Source of the DNA: Polyangium sp. 15x6
Lineage (GTDB): Bacteria > Myxococcota_A > Polyangia > Polyangiales > Polyangiaceae
NCBI RefSeq assembly: GCF_029960785.1
Contig: NZ_JASBQE010000043.1
Coordinates: forward strand, 39,112 to 103,111
Direction of reading: 5' to 3'
DNA: 64,000 bases
A program made the position numbers and the translations under genes. Of the stretch, positions 28,574-37,077 are shown piece by piece (position 1 is the first letter of the stretch; each line of letters starts with the position of its first letter). Below the pieces are notes generated by a model that was given only the letters and a program-made list of their open reading frames with translations, did not search any database and had not been told where the DNA came from.

Positions 28574-28713
28574 GAAAGTCCTCCGCCGCGCATCCTAGCG
28601 CGAGGCGCGGCGCCGTTCGAGCCCCGGCGCACGAGCGCGGCGGTCGGGCGCTTGACGGGCCTCGGGGGAGGCTGTAGCGGCTAGGAGGCCCCTACCGATG
28701 GAGGAGCGACGTC

Positions 28714-29346
28714 GTGGCTGCCAAGATGCCCCTCGTGACCGAGGACGAGTACATCGAGTTCGAGCGCAAGAGCCTGGACAAGCACGAGTTCTGCCGCGGC
28801 GTGATCACGGCGATGGCCGGCGCCTCGGCGCGGCACAACGCGCTCTGTGCCAACATGATCGGGCTCCTCTTCGGCGCCCTCCGCGGCGGCCCATGCGCCG
28901 TCCTGACGAGTGATCAACGCGTCTACGTCGAGGCGACGGGCCTCTACACCTACCCCGACGTGGTCGTCGTCTGCGGCGCGCCGCAGTTTCACCCGAAGTA
29001 CCGCGAGAACCTCCTGAACCCTCGGATCATCGTGGAGGTCCTCTCGCCTTCGACGGCGCGGCACGACCAGACGTCCAAGTTCTCCCATTACCGCATGATC
29101 CCCTCGCTCGAGGAGTACGTGCTCGTGTACCAGGACGAACGGCGGATCGAGCATTACAAGAAGCTCCCCACGGGGCAATGGTTGCTCACCGAGTGCACGG
29201 GGGACGAGGGGAGCGTGGAGCTGCCCGCGCTCGGCTGCACGATCCGGCTTGCCGACGTGTATGCAGGGGTCGAGCGGTTCGCGCCGGCGCCGGAGGGCCA
29301 GGGAAACGAGCCCGAAGCGGCTCAGCCCTCGACGAAGCTGTCCTGA
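28714..29346 (+). CDS. Uma2-family (DUF820) putative PD-(D/E)xK nuclease
   Basis: A 210-residue member of the Uma2 family, which has a PD-(D/E)xK nuclease fold. The typical order is present: EYIEFE, H at start of the SARHNAL helix, TSDQRVYV, YPDVVVVC, then IIVEVLSPST with the acidic residue of the active site, and DQTSKFSHYRMIPSLEEYVLV (the Lys follows in the same helix). The GTG at 28714 is preceded by GGAGGAG. These genes are often in many copies per genome and their role is not well known. Its 3' end overlaps hmgA by 25 bases on the other strand. Confidence 0.88.
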   Translation: MAAKMPLVTEDEYIEFERKSLDKHEFCRGVITAMAGASARHNALCANMIGLLFGALRGGPCAVLTSDQRVYVEATGLYTYPDVVVVCGAPQFHPKYRENLLNPRIIVEVLSPSTARHDQTSKFSHYRMIPSLEEYVLVYQDERRIEHYKKLPTGQWLLTECTGDEGSVELPALGCTIRLADVYAGVERFAPAPEGQGNEPEAAQPSTKLS

Positions 29347-30482
29347 TAGCCCGGATCCTCGGCGCCGAGCGCGGCCTCGGTCGGGAGGAGGGGACCTTCC
29401 GTGTCGAGCATGACGGCGAGCTCGCTCGTCTCCTTCGTGCCGATGCTGGCCTCGTAGGAGCCCGGGTGCGGGCCGTGCGGGATGCCCGCCGGGTGGTGGG
29501 AAATGCTGCCTGGACCCACGCCGCGGCGCGAGGTGAAGTTGCCGCGGCAATAAAAGATGAACTCGTCGCAGTCGTACGACGAATGCGGGTACGGGCAGGG
29601 GATCGCCTGCGGGTGGAAATCGACCACGCGCGGGACGAAGCTGCAGACGAGCGCGCCGCGCGCGGCGAAGGTGCCGTGCCAGTCGGGCGGGAGGTGCACG
29701 AGGCCCGCGCGCGGCTGGAAGTTCAGGATCGGGAAGACGAACGGATACACCGTGCCGTCCCAGCCGACGACGTCGAGCGGCGAATGCGCCATCGAGAAGC
29801 CGTGGAAGCCGCCGTCGCGCTTGACGACGAGCTTGCGGATCCCCTCGTCCATGGGCCCGACGAAAGCGGGCTTCTTGAAATCGCGGTGGCTGTAAGGCGC
29901 GTCCATGCGGAGCTGCCCGACGTCGTTGCGCCATTTCGAGGGGATGTGGATCCCGCCCATCGCCTCGATGCAGAGCCACGATTGCAGCCCCGCGTCGGGG
30001 ATGAAGCGATAGAAGAGACCCCGCGGCACGTAGACGTAATCGTCTTTCTCGTACCGGAGGTCGCCGAGCATCGTGCGCAAGAGCCCGCTGCCCTCGAACA
30101 CGTAGAAGAGCTCGTCGGCGTCGGCGTTCGAGAAATAGACCGGATCGGGCGCGTCCGGGCGGGCGATGCCGAGGACGACGTCGCCGTTGTAGAGCAAGGG
30201 GACGCGCCCGTCGATCTGCGGGCCGCTCGGCGTCGGGACCGAGGTCGATCGATAATGGCGCTTCGCCAGGGGGCGCTGCGGGGCCGGCGTCGGGAGCGCG
30301 AACCCGTGCTCGGCGGGCGCGACGCGGTGCTCGTGCGGGCGCCGCTCGTGATACGCGATGGTGTAGGGCCCGTCGAACCCGCGACGCGTCAGGCACTCCT
30401 CCCAGCGGAGGGCGCCCTTCGCGTCGCGGAGCACCGTGTGGTGCTTCGGCGCGAGCTCCCCGAAGGCGAGGCGCTCGATCAT
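29322..30482 (-). CDS. hmgA: Homogentisate 1,2-dioxygenase
   Basis: Opens the homogentisate ring with O2 to give maleylacetoacetate; Fe(II) enzyme of cupin fold. At 386 residues it is the shorter bacterial form. The metal region is PYPHSSYDCDEFIFY with the following HHPAGIPHGPHPGSYE, and DADELFYVFEGSG lies in the N-terminal cupin half. The ATG overlaps the hppD stop (ATGA). It is the last gene of the fah-maiA-hppD-hmgA set, so the whole tyrosine-degradation branch after transamination is encoded together. Confidence 0.96.
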   Translation of the reverse strand: MIERLAFGELAPKHHTVLRDAKGALRWEECLTRRGFDGPYTIAYHERRPHEHRVAPAEHGFALPTPAPQRPLAKRHYRSTSVPTPSGPQIDGRVPLLYNGDVVLGIARPDAPDPVYFSNADADELFYVFEGSGLLRTMLGDLRYEKDDYVYVPRGLFYRFIPDAGLQSWLCIEAMGGIHIPSKWRNDVGQLRMDAPYSHRDFKKPAFVGPMDEGIRKLVVKRDGGFHGFSMAHSPLDVVGWDGTVYPFVFPILNFQPRAGLVHLPPDWHGTFAARGALVCSFVPRVVDFHPQAIPCPYPHSSYDCDEFIFYCRGNFTSRRGVGPGSISHHPAGIPHGPHPGSYEASIGTKETSELAVMLDTEGPLLPTEAALGAEDPGYQDSFVEG

Positions 30483-31633
30483 GCGACCTTGCCTTCCGTC
30501 TTCTGCTGCCGCTCGATGCTCTCGAAGAGCGCGCGGAAATTGCCGCCGCCGAAGCCCCGATCGCCCTTGCGCTGGATGATCTCGTAGAAGAACGGCCCGG
30601 CGTTCGGATCCCCGTGCGTTCCGGACGATTCCTTGAGGAAGATCTGGAGCAGGTATTTGCCCTCCGCCTCGCCGTCGACGAGGACTTCGAGATCGCGCAG
30701 CACGTTCACGTCCTCGTCGATCTGCTGGACGCCGAGCGACTTCAGGCGCGTCGGGAGCGCGTCGTAATACGAGCCCGGCGTGGGCATGAACTGGATGCCA
30801 CGCTCGCGCATGTGCTTCACCGAGGTGAGGATGTCCTTCACCGCGATCGCCGCGTGCTGGACGCCGTCACCGCGGTGCTCCTCGTTGAAGATGTTGATCT
30901 GCGAGCTCTTGAAATACGGCCGGTACGGCTCGTTGTTCGCGAACTTCACGCCCGAGCCCGGATCCCACATCACGGCCGAGCGGAGCCCGGAGCCGTGATC
31001 GCCGCCCTTCTTGACGTCCTCGGTGTGGAACTGGATCTCCCAGAACCGCTCGAAGCCGAGCACGTGCTCCATCCAGAGCAGCGCCGGCGCCATCGTCTGG
31101 AAGTTCGTCGTGATGTGATCGAAATGCGTGAAGCCGAGCGAGTTCTTGCCGCCGCGCGGGATGTCGTAATGCACCGCGCCCGGGAAGAGCTTGCGATAGC
31201 CCTTGCGCTCGACGAAGCGGAACGTCGTGTCGCCGAAGGGCGACGTGATCGAGAACGAGGCGAACTCGCCGCCGTCCTCCTTCACGCGCGTGATCTCGTC
31301 GATCGGCGTGCCGCCGCGCCCGTCGAGCAGGCGGAACGCGCGCTCGATGTCCTCGACCTCGAAGATCAGCGTGCCGACGCCGTCCGGGTGCTTGCGGAGG
31401 TACCGCCATGCCCGCCCGCCCTCGCCGAGCGGCTGCGAGCACATGACGATGCACTCGCCGGCGCGGAAGACGACCGAGCGCTGCTTGGCCGCCTCCTCGA
31501 GCTCGGGGCTCGAATGGGCGATCTCCTCGAAATCGAGCTTCTCCGTGTAGAACTTGCGGCTCCGCTCGAGGTCGCGGACGTAGTAGTGAAGCGCCTCGAT
31601 GCGCTTGATCCCGATGGATTCCACCTTCGACAT
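30479..31633 (-). CDS. hppD: 4-hydroxyphenylpyruvate dioxygenase
   Basis: Converts 4-hydroxyphenylpyruvate to homogentisate, an Fe(II)/alpha-keto acid dioxygenase. The 384-residue protein has two VOC-type halves. Metal ligands are His in FTHFDHITTN, His in GVQHAAIAV and Glu in FFYEIIQRKG, and the C-terminal GGGNFRALFESIE helix over the active site is present. The ATG at 31633 (MSKVESIGI) is chosen; the upstream extension to 31783 overlaps maiA. hmgA follows with a 4-base overlap. Confidence 0.96.
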   Translation of the reverse strand: MSKVESIGIKRIEALHYYVRDLERSRKFYTEKLDFEEIAHSSPELEEAAKQRSVVFRAGECIVMCSQPLGEGGRAWRYLRKHPDGVGTLIFEVEDIERAFRLLDGRGGTPIDEITRVKEDGGEFASFSITSPFGDTTFRFVERKGYRKLFPGAVHYDIPRGGKNSLGFTHFDHITTNFQTMAPALLWMEHVLGFERFWEIQFHTEDVKKGGDHGSGLRSAVMWDPGSGVKFANNEPYRPYFKSSQINIFNEEHRGDGVQHAAIAVKDILTSVKHMRERGIQFMPTPGSYYDALPTRLKSLGVQQIDEDVNVLRDLEVLVDGEAEGKYLLQIFLKESSGTHGDPNAGPFFYEIIQRKGDRGFGGGNFRALFESIERQQKTEGKVA

Positions 31634-31649
31634 GATCTCGATGACTCCT

Positions 31650-32300
31650 TCAACCACCGATAACGGCGTCGATTTGCCGATCCGGATGAGCGGCCTGGAA
31701 GGCCGGTAGCGACGCGCATTGCTCTTCGATGCGCACGAGCGACGGGAACGGGCCGAGGTCCACGCCAAAGCGCCGTGCGGCAAAAAGCTGGGGCACGAGG
31801 CACACGTCGGCCACCGTGGGCGCGTCTCCCACAGAGAATCGGCCCTGGACGGGCTCGGCGAGCGTCTGGTACGCGGCGAGGCCCTTCTCGATGAAGCGGC
31901 GCGCGAACGCCTGCTCGTCGCCGCCGAGCTCGCTCTTCACGAGCTTGAGCACCGAGAGGTTCTGGAAGGGCTGGATGCCGGCGTTGATCGTCTCGGCGAG
32001 CTGCCGCGTCCGCGCGCGGAGGAACGAATCGGCCGGCAGGAGCGGCTGCTCCGGATATCGCTCCTCCAGCCATTCGATGATCGCGAGCGATTGCCCGAGC
32101 CTGTGGACGACGCCGCCCTCCTCGACCTCGAGCGTCGGCACCTGCGCCATCGGGTTCTTTTCGCGGTAATCGTCCCGGAACTGCTCGCCGCCGTCCTTGA
32201 CCAGGTGGACGGGGACGTACTCGAAGGGGACGCCTTTGAGGTGCAGCGCGATCCGCGTGCGATAGCTGCAGGAGCTGCGCCAGTATCCGTAGAGCTTCAT
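31650..32300 (-). CDS. maiA: Maleylacetoacetate isomerase (zeta-class GST)
   Basis: Isomerises maleylacetoacetate to fumarylacetoacetate with glutathione. A 216-residue zeta-type glutathione transferase: the N-terminal thioredoxin-like domain begins MKLYGYWRSSCSYRTR, with the SSCS active-site motif characteristic of the zeta class (residues 9-12), and QVPTLEVEEGG and QSLAIIEWLEE for glutathione binding; the C-terminal helical domain carries APTVADVCLVPQ. The start overlaps the fah stop by ATGA. The gap to hppD is 16 bases. Confidence 0.95.
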   Translation of the reverse strand: MKLYGYWRSSCSYRTRIALHLKGVPFEYVPVHLVKDGGEQFRDDYREKNPMAQVPTLEVEEGGVVHRLGQSLAIIEWLEERYPEQPLLPADSFLRARTRQLAETINAGIQPFQNLSVLKLVKSELGGDEQAFARRFIEKGLAAYQTLAEPVQGRFSVGDAPTVADVCLVPQLFAARRFGVDLGPFPSLVRIEEQCASLPAFQAAHPDRQIDAVIGG

Positions 32301-33274
32301 GGAGAAACCACCTTCTGCTCGATGCGCCCGAAAATGTTCTGCCCGTCCTCGCCCCGCATCTCGATGGCGATGGTGTCGCCGGGCTTCATGAACGGCGTCT
32401 TCGGCGCGCCCTCCTCGATGGTCTCGATCATGCGGCGCTCGGCGAGGCAACTCACGCCGCGCGCGCGATCGACGTTGGAGACCGTGCCGCTGCCGAGGAT
32501 CGTCCCGGCGCCAAAGGCGCGGGTCTTCGAGATGTGCTCGACGAGATCGAAGAACGAGAAGTGCATCTCCGGCCCGGCCTCGGGATCGCCGATGAGCGCG
32601 CCGTTGTAGGTCGAGACGAGGCGGAGATGGACGCGGCCGTCCCGGAACGCGCCGCCGAGCTCGTCGGGCGTGACCGCGAAGGGCGAGAATGCGGTGGCCG
32701 GCTTCGATTGAAAGAAGCCGAATCCCTTGGCGAGCTCGGCGGGGACGAGATTTCGCAAGGTGATGTCGTTGGCGAGGCAAAGGAGGCGCACGTGGCGGTG
32801 CGCGTCTTCCTTTTTGGTGCCGAGGGGGACGTCGCCGAGGATGACGCAGATCTCGGCCTCGAAATCGAGGCCCCAGCGCGCGTCGTGGAGGACGATGTCC
32901 TCGCGCGGGCCGAGGAGCACGGAAGAGCCGCCCTGGTAGACGAGCGGATCGGTGCGCAGCGTCTCGGGCGGCTCGGCGCCGCGGGCCTTGCGGACGAGGA
33001 CGATGTGATTGATGTACGCCGAGCCGTCGACCCACTCGTAGGCGCGCGGCAAGGGCGGCGCGAGCTTCGCCGGATCGAGGGGCTCGCCCGGGATCTCGCC
33101 ACGCTCGAGGCGGGCGGCGAGGTCGCAGAGGCGCGCCTCGGCTTCGTCCCAGCGATCGAGCGCGGCCTGCATCGTGGGGATGTCGGACGGCGCCGGGGTG
33201 AACACCGCGCCGTCGCCTCGGACGACGACGAGCGTGCCGTCCCTTCCCGGTCCTCGTAAGCTCGCGAGCTTCAT
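32297..33274 (-). CDS. fah: Fumarylacetoacetase (FAH family)
   Basis: Splits fumarylacetoacetate into fumarate and acetoacetate, the last step of tyrosine degradation. This is the 325-residue bacterial form. Metal and catalytic elements are LDFEAEICVILGD (Glu-x-Glu) and the following LANDITLRN (Asp), plus the FSPFAVTPDEL loop and GSGTVSNVDRA segment. A fourth element, PGDTIAIEMRG, is near the C-terminus. The ATG at 33274 has GGAGAGG upstream. It is the first gene of the operon; a broken copy of its leader and an internal part lies at about 33942-34071. Confidence 0.95.
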   Translation of the reverse strand: MKLASLRGPGRDGTLVVVRGDGAVFTPAPSDIPTMQAALDRWDEAEARLCDLAARLERGEIPGEPLDPAKLAPPLPRAYEWVDGSAYINHIVLVRKARGAEPPETLRTDPLVYQGGSSVLLGPREDIVLHDARWGLDFEAEICVILGDVPLGTKKEDAHRHVRLLCLANDITLRNLVPAELAKGFGFFQSKPATAFSPFAVTPDELGGAFRDGRVHLRLVSTYNGALIGDPEAGPEMHFSFFDLVEHISKTRAFGAGTILGSGTVSNVDRARGVSCLAERRMIETIEEGAPKTPFMKPGDTIAIEMRGEDGQNIFGRIEQKVVSP

Positions 33275-33544
33275 ACGTGCCTCTCCGCCGTGCTTGGCGT
33301 GGCGTCGGGTAGCACGAAGAGGCAGGGAGGTTCAACCCCGGAGGCGGGCGCCGGAACCCCCACCGCACACGGCAGGCCCCGAACGGCCCTTCGCGTACGC
33401 CGGACACGTGTCAGGAACTCGCCGAACGGCCTTCGGGGGTGCCTGTCCGGAGGAGCCGGCGGCGCCTTTGTGCTCCCGGTCGTGGCTCGCGACGGCGACG
33501 CCGACGAACGGCGGGCCCACCGTTCGTCGGGTCCTTTCCGATCG

Positions 33545-33856
33545 TCAGTCGCAGCGCCTGATGCAGCGCCGATAGCGCCGGTGGCACTCGCTACTCGCGA
33601 GGCCCGGGGGCCGGCGCCGGTAGTAGCCCCCGCGCCAGCCCGCGCGTGGCTCCTCCAGATCGAGGCAGTCGATGTATTCGGCTTGGCAGAAGCTCTCACA
33701 AATGCGCTGCGTGGAGAGCTCTTCGGTCGACGAGTCGGTCTCCTCCACGAGAGATACGCTCTCTTCGTTGTCCGCCGCCATGGAGACGCTCGGGAACAGG
33801 GCTGCCAGCGCCCCGAACACGACCGCGATTGCTGTGTTTTTCCTGATGGAATTCAT
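33545..33856 (-). CDS. Small secreted Cys-rich protein
   Basis: A 103-residue exported protein with a signal peptide likely cut after SMA-AD (about residue 27). The mature part has six cysteines placed with mirror symmetry: CX3CX6C in RICESFCQAEYIDC and CX6CX3C in ECHRRYRRCIRRC, separated by an Arg/Tyr/Gly-rich link of about 24 residues. Two helices cross-linked by disulfides (an alpha-hairpinin-like arrangement) would explain this. The C-terminus is very basic. GAGGAGGG precedes the ATG at 33856. Function unknown. Confidence 0.82.
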   Translation of the reverse strand: MNSIRKNTAIAVVFGALAALFPSVSMAADNEESVSLVEETDSSTEELSTQRICESFCQAEYIDCLDLEEPRAGWRGGYYRRRPPGLASSECHRRYRRCIRRCD

Positions 33857-33941
33857 GGCAAATCCCTCCTCTGCGAGGCCCCCATTCACGCAGGCGCCCG
33901 AGCGAAACGTGAGCCGTCGCCGACGGATGTCGATAGGCTCC

Positions 33942-34071
33942 CTGGTAGACGAGGGGACGAGGACGATGGGATGGATGCACGCGGAGCCGTCGACCCACGC
34001 GCAGGCGCGCGAACGCACGCCGGGCGTCGGGCGGCACGAAGGGGCCGGGAGGTTCAACCCCGGAGGGCCGG
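33942..34071 (-). pseudogene. Broken duplicate of fah leader and internal segment
   Basis: The 348-base gap 33857-34204 holds this. Read in fah direction, about 34071-34022 matches the region just upstream of fah (33344-33294) and about 34018-33960 matches fah codons at about 33053-32994; a further block (33956-33941) matches 32946-32931. Translated pieces such as AWVDGSACIHPIVLV parallel EWVDGSAYINHIVLV of fah. Codons 1 to about 74 and a second internal piece are deleted and the frame changes, so no product is expected. The rest of the gap has no recognised feature. Confidence 0.85.
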
Positions 34072-34204
34072 AGGCCCCGAGGGAGGTGTGAGACGGCCTC
34101 GGAAGCAGGGATTCTTGCGTTGTCCGACCATGCCCGGTAGGCGTCGACCGCATCCGCCCGAGGGGGAGGTCCCCGAGGCGAGGCATCAGGAAAGACCTAC
34201 GGAC

Positions 34205-34678
34205 ATGAAGAAGCTCGTTTTCGTATTCGCGGCCCTCGCGCTTTTTGGTTGTGCCAAGGAGGAGGCGGCCCCGAGCCCCGCCGGCGGTTCGTCCGCGAAG
34301 GCCGCCGCCGCCCCCGCCGGCTCCACGGTGCCCGCGGCGGCCGAGGCCAAGCCCGAGGCCAAGGCCGAGGCCAAGCCCGCCGCGCAGAAGGGCCTCGCGT
34401 CGGGGGAGGTCGTCATCGGCTACCTCCGCGACCCGAAGGACGAGGGGCAGTGTGCCGCCCTCGTGGCGCCCGAGGCCGAGAAGGCGAAGTTCGACGACGC
34501 GAAGGTCGCCGACCTCGCCAAGACGCTCAAGCTCGACGTCGCCAAGTCCTGCCCGAGCGAGGGCGTCGTGGGCGTGTGCAACGCGATGGGGATGCTCGTG
34601 AATTACACCGGGCCGAAGTACACGAAGGAGTCGGCCCAAGCGGATTGCACGAAGAGCCGCGGCAAGTTCATCGAGTGA
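34205..34678 (+). CDS. Small Ala/Lys-rich lipoprotein
   Basis: A 157-residue lipoprotein, signal peptide ending LFGC, with an Ala/Pro/Lys/Glu linker (EAKPEAKAEAKP type, about 45-62) and a small C-terminal domain with four Cys (GQCAAL, SCPSEG, GVCNAMG, ADCTKSR). The cysteine set suggests two disulfides. No family recognised. The upstream in-frame extension is not coding. A strong hairpin follows the stop. Confidence 0.8.
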   Translation: MKKLVFVFAALALFGCAKEEAAPSPAGGSSAKAAAAPAGSTVPAAAEAKPEAKAEAKPAAQKGLASGEVVIGYLRDPKDEGQCAALVAPEAEKAKFDDAKVADLAKTLKLDVAKSCPSEGVVGVCNAMGMLVNYTGPKYTKESAQADCTKSRGKFIE

Positions 34679-34690
34679 AAGCTGTGCCGA

Positions 34691-34725
34691 CGTGAGCCGC
34701 CCGAAGCCTCCTTCGGGCGGCCACG
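34691..34725. terminator. Strong hairpin between convergent genes
   Basis: GCCGCCCGAAG (34696-34706) and CTTCGGGCGGC (34711-34721) form a perfect 11-bp stem with a CCTC loop; CGTG/CACG extend it past a bulged A. No T-tract follows, so it may work as a processing/barrier hairpin for the two convergent transcripts rather than as a classic terminator. Confidence 0.65.
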
Positions 34726-34750
34726 TCAGGGCTCGGGGGCGACGCGTCTC

Positions 34751-36988
34751 TCAGCGGGACACGAGGTCCGTCATCCACGGCACGTCGGCGGGCGTCGCGG
34801 CTGTGAGGCCCTGCGCCCACTCCTCGTCGGTCATTCGCTCGAAGTTCGACGTGATCTTCTCGAAGTAGGACGAGGCCAGGCCCACGAAGGCCCGCGGCGT
34901 GCCGCACGGGTCCGCCGTCACGACCATCAGGCGCGGCAGGCCCGTCCCCACGTGCAGGACACGGCCGACCATGTTGCCGACCTCGTCGGTCGGCTGCGTG
35001 TGCACGTCGGCGATCGTCGGATCCTCCTGGACGCTCTGGTAGTTGTCGAAGAACAGGTTCGCGTACCAGCCCGTCGCGCCCTCCGGATCGCCGCAGCCCA
35101 TCTGCACCTTCACGGCCTGGTTGATGAAATCGAGGTGCTCCTGCGTGAGCGGGACGCCATCGCGCTCGTTCTTCGCCATCTCGCCGAGCTTCGTGGCCAC
35201 GTCGCGCAGCGTGGCGAAGTAGGCCGGGATCTGCGCTGCGAGACCCGCGTTGCCCGAGAGATCGAGGGTCCCGACCAGGGCGGAGCCGTGCTCGGCGAGC
35301 TCGGCGACGCGGGTATAGAAGGCCGGGTACGGGTCCACGAACGCGTCCGGGAACTGGCACGACGCGCCGCCCGTGTACGATTGCTTCGCGTAGAGCAGCG
35401 TATCGTGCCGGAGCTCGGCCCAGGACGCGAGCTGCGTGTTCATGAGCCTGCGGCCCCAGGCCTCCGTCTTCGCGACGCCGGGCAGGCTCGCGAGGTCGCC
35501 GGCGAGGGTCTTGCTCGGCGAGAGCTCGCGCAGCGAGACGAGCCAGCGGTTGTAGAGGTTGTCGTTCCAGAACGATTCGGGGTGCGCGTCGACGAGGACG
35601 CGCATCATGTGCAGGTCCGGCGCGTACTGGAACTGTTCGAGCTCGGGGGAGAGGAGCTGCCCGGCCTGATCGTTTCCGAGCGCGGCGAAGCCGACATCGA
35701 GCGGATTCGGCATCATGCGATAGACCTCGCCCTTCTTCACGCGGTCGTAGACCACGTTCGAGAAGACGTGCGAGTCGACGACGTACCGCTGGCCGAAGAG
35801 CGCGAAGCTCGACGAGAGCGGGAGCGTGCCACGCCCGAGGCCGTTGATCATGATGTGGCTCGAGATCCGCTGCGTGCCGTAGCCCTTTTGCAGCACGACC
35901 TCGGCGATCTTCTCGTCCGCGAGCCCCGCGAGCCCCGAGGCGTCGGCGACGCCGAGGTCCCCGAGCAGGCCGTCGAGCTCGGGCAGGGTCATGTAATCGC
36001 TCTCGCCGACGAAACCGCGGATCGCGTTGTCGATGCGGGTATACCGCTTCTGCTGCTCGCCTTGCGCGAGGGCGTGGAGGACGTAGGCGCCTTCGAGCTG
36101 CCTGCGCTGGAAGACCTGCCCGCCGTCCGGTTGCGTCTCGATGATGCGGAAATCGATGCGGCCGAGCCACATCATCGAGCGGAAGTAACGCTCGAGCTCC
36201 GGCGAGTCGGTGTAGTGGCCGCGCGGCTCGAACTGCGAGAAGTCGACGATGCGATCGCTGCCGAAGAGGCGCGTCTGGCCCGTTCCCTGGTGGGCCTTGG
36301 CGCCGTCGACGAGCGCGACGATGTCGGCCTCCTGCGCGCCCGCGACGGGCGAGACCGCCTGCCCGGTGAGCAGCGAGAGCGCGACGGCGGTGAAGAGATC
36401 CGCGTCCGCGCGCGCCTCGACGCCGAGCGCGGAGCCGCCGCCGGCCGCGAGCTCGGCGCGCATGGATTCGAGCAACGTTTGAAGCTCGGGCGCGAGGGAC
36501 GCGATCTCGACGGCCTTGAGGATGGCGTCGTAGGAGCGGTGGACGGCGTAGAGGACCGAGTCCGCCGACACGTAGAGCGGCAGATCGAGCGCATAAATGC
36601 TCTCGTAGCCGTACACGAACGTCGGGAAACGTTTCTTCTCCGAGATGACGAAGCCGTTCTTCTGGAGCTTGTCCATCTCGTCGGCGTCGAGGCCGAGCGA
36701 GGAGGCCTGGATCAGCGGGAGGCCGTCGGCCTGCGCGGGATCGTAGGAGAGGCCGTTCGCGAAGGAGACCTGATACTGGCTCGCGAAATCGGCGGCGGTC
36801 ATGTTCGCCGATTTTTGCGCCTCGGCGAGAAGCGAATCGAGCTCGGCCTGTTGATCCGGCGCCATCGGAGTGGGCGGCAGGGCCGTTCCCTCGGGCTTCT
36901 TGGGCTGATCTTCCAATGTCGTGAAACACGCGGTGGCGAGGACCGCGAGGAGCGGGACGGAGCACAAGCGAAGCAGCGGCGTGCGCAT
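34751..36988 (-). CDS. DUF3160-domain lipoprotein
   Basis: A 745-residue predicted lipoprotein; signal peptide ending in ATAC. The large C-terminal part fits the DUF3160 family: an early VLYAVHRSYDAILK segment, a GRIDFRI/ARYFRSMMWLGR-type block, EGLGRGTLPLSSSF and QSYTGGAS near the middle, and GYESIYALDLPLYVSADS. The function of the family is not known; it is common in surface or secreted bacterial proteins. GGAAGGGAAA lies before the ATG at 36988. A Lys/Ala-rich coiled-coil gene lies just upstream on the same strand with an 89-base gap. Confidence 0.85.
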   Translation of the reverse strand: MRTPLLRLCSVPLLAVLATACFTTLEDQPKKPEGTALPPTPMAPDQQAELDSLLAEAQKSANMTAADFASQYQVSFANGLSYDPAQADGLPLIQASSLGLDADEMDKLQKNGFVISEKKRFPTFVYGYESIYALDLPLYVSADSVLYAVHRSYDAILKAVEIASLAPELQTLLESMRAELAAGGGSALGVEARADADLFTAVALSLLTGQAVSPVAGAQEADIVALVDGAKAHQGTGQTRLFGSDRIVDFSQFEPRGHYTDSPELERYFRSMMWLGRIDFRIIETQPDGGQVFQRRQLEGAYVLHALAQGEQQKRYTRIDNAIRGFVGESDYMTLPELDGLLGDLGVADASGLAGLADEKIAEVVLQKGYGTQRISSHIMINGLGRGTLPLSSSFALFGQRYVVDSHVFSNVVYDRVKKGEVYRMMPNPLDVGFAALGNDQAGQLLSPELEQFQYAPDLHMMRVLVDAHPESFWNDNLYNRWLVSLRELSPSKTLAGDLASLPGVAKTEAWGRRLMNTQLASWAELRHDTLLYAKQSYTGGASCQFPDAFVDPYPAFYTRVAELAEHGSALVGTLDLSGNAGLAAQIPAYFATLRDVATKLGEMAKNERDGVPLTQEHLDFINQAVKVQMGCGDPEGATGWYANLFFDNYQSVQEDPTIADVHTQPTDEVGNMVGRVLHVGTGLPRLMVVTADPCGTPRAFVGLASSYFEKITSNFERMTDEEWAQGLTAATPADVPWMTDLVSR

Positions 36989-37077
36989 GTTGGATTTCCC
37001 TTCCGCGGCGGCTCGAATCGCCGCGCGCGCCATTGCGCCTAGCAAGGTGCGTGCCCCGTGTGGCGCGCTTGGTATGT

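Noticed and set aside
33290..34204. N-terminal extension of the small lipoprotein frame
   Set aside because: The open frame is antisense to the Cys-rich gene and fah remnant; the signal peptide begins at 34205.
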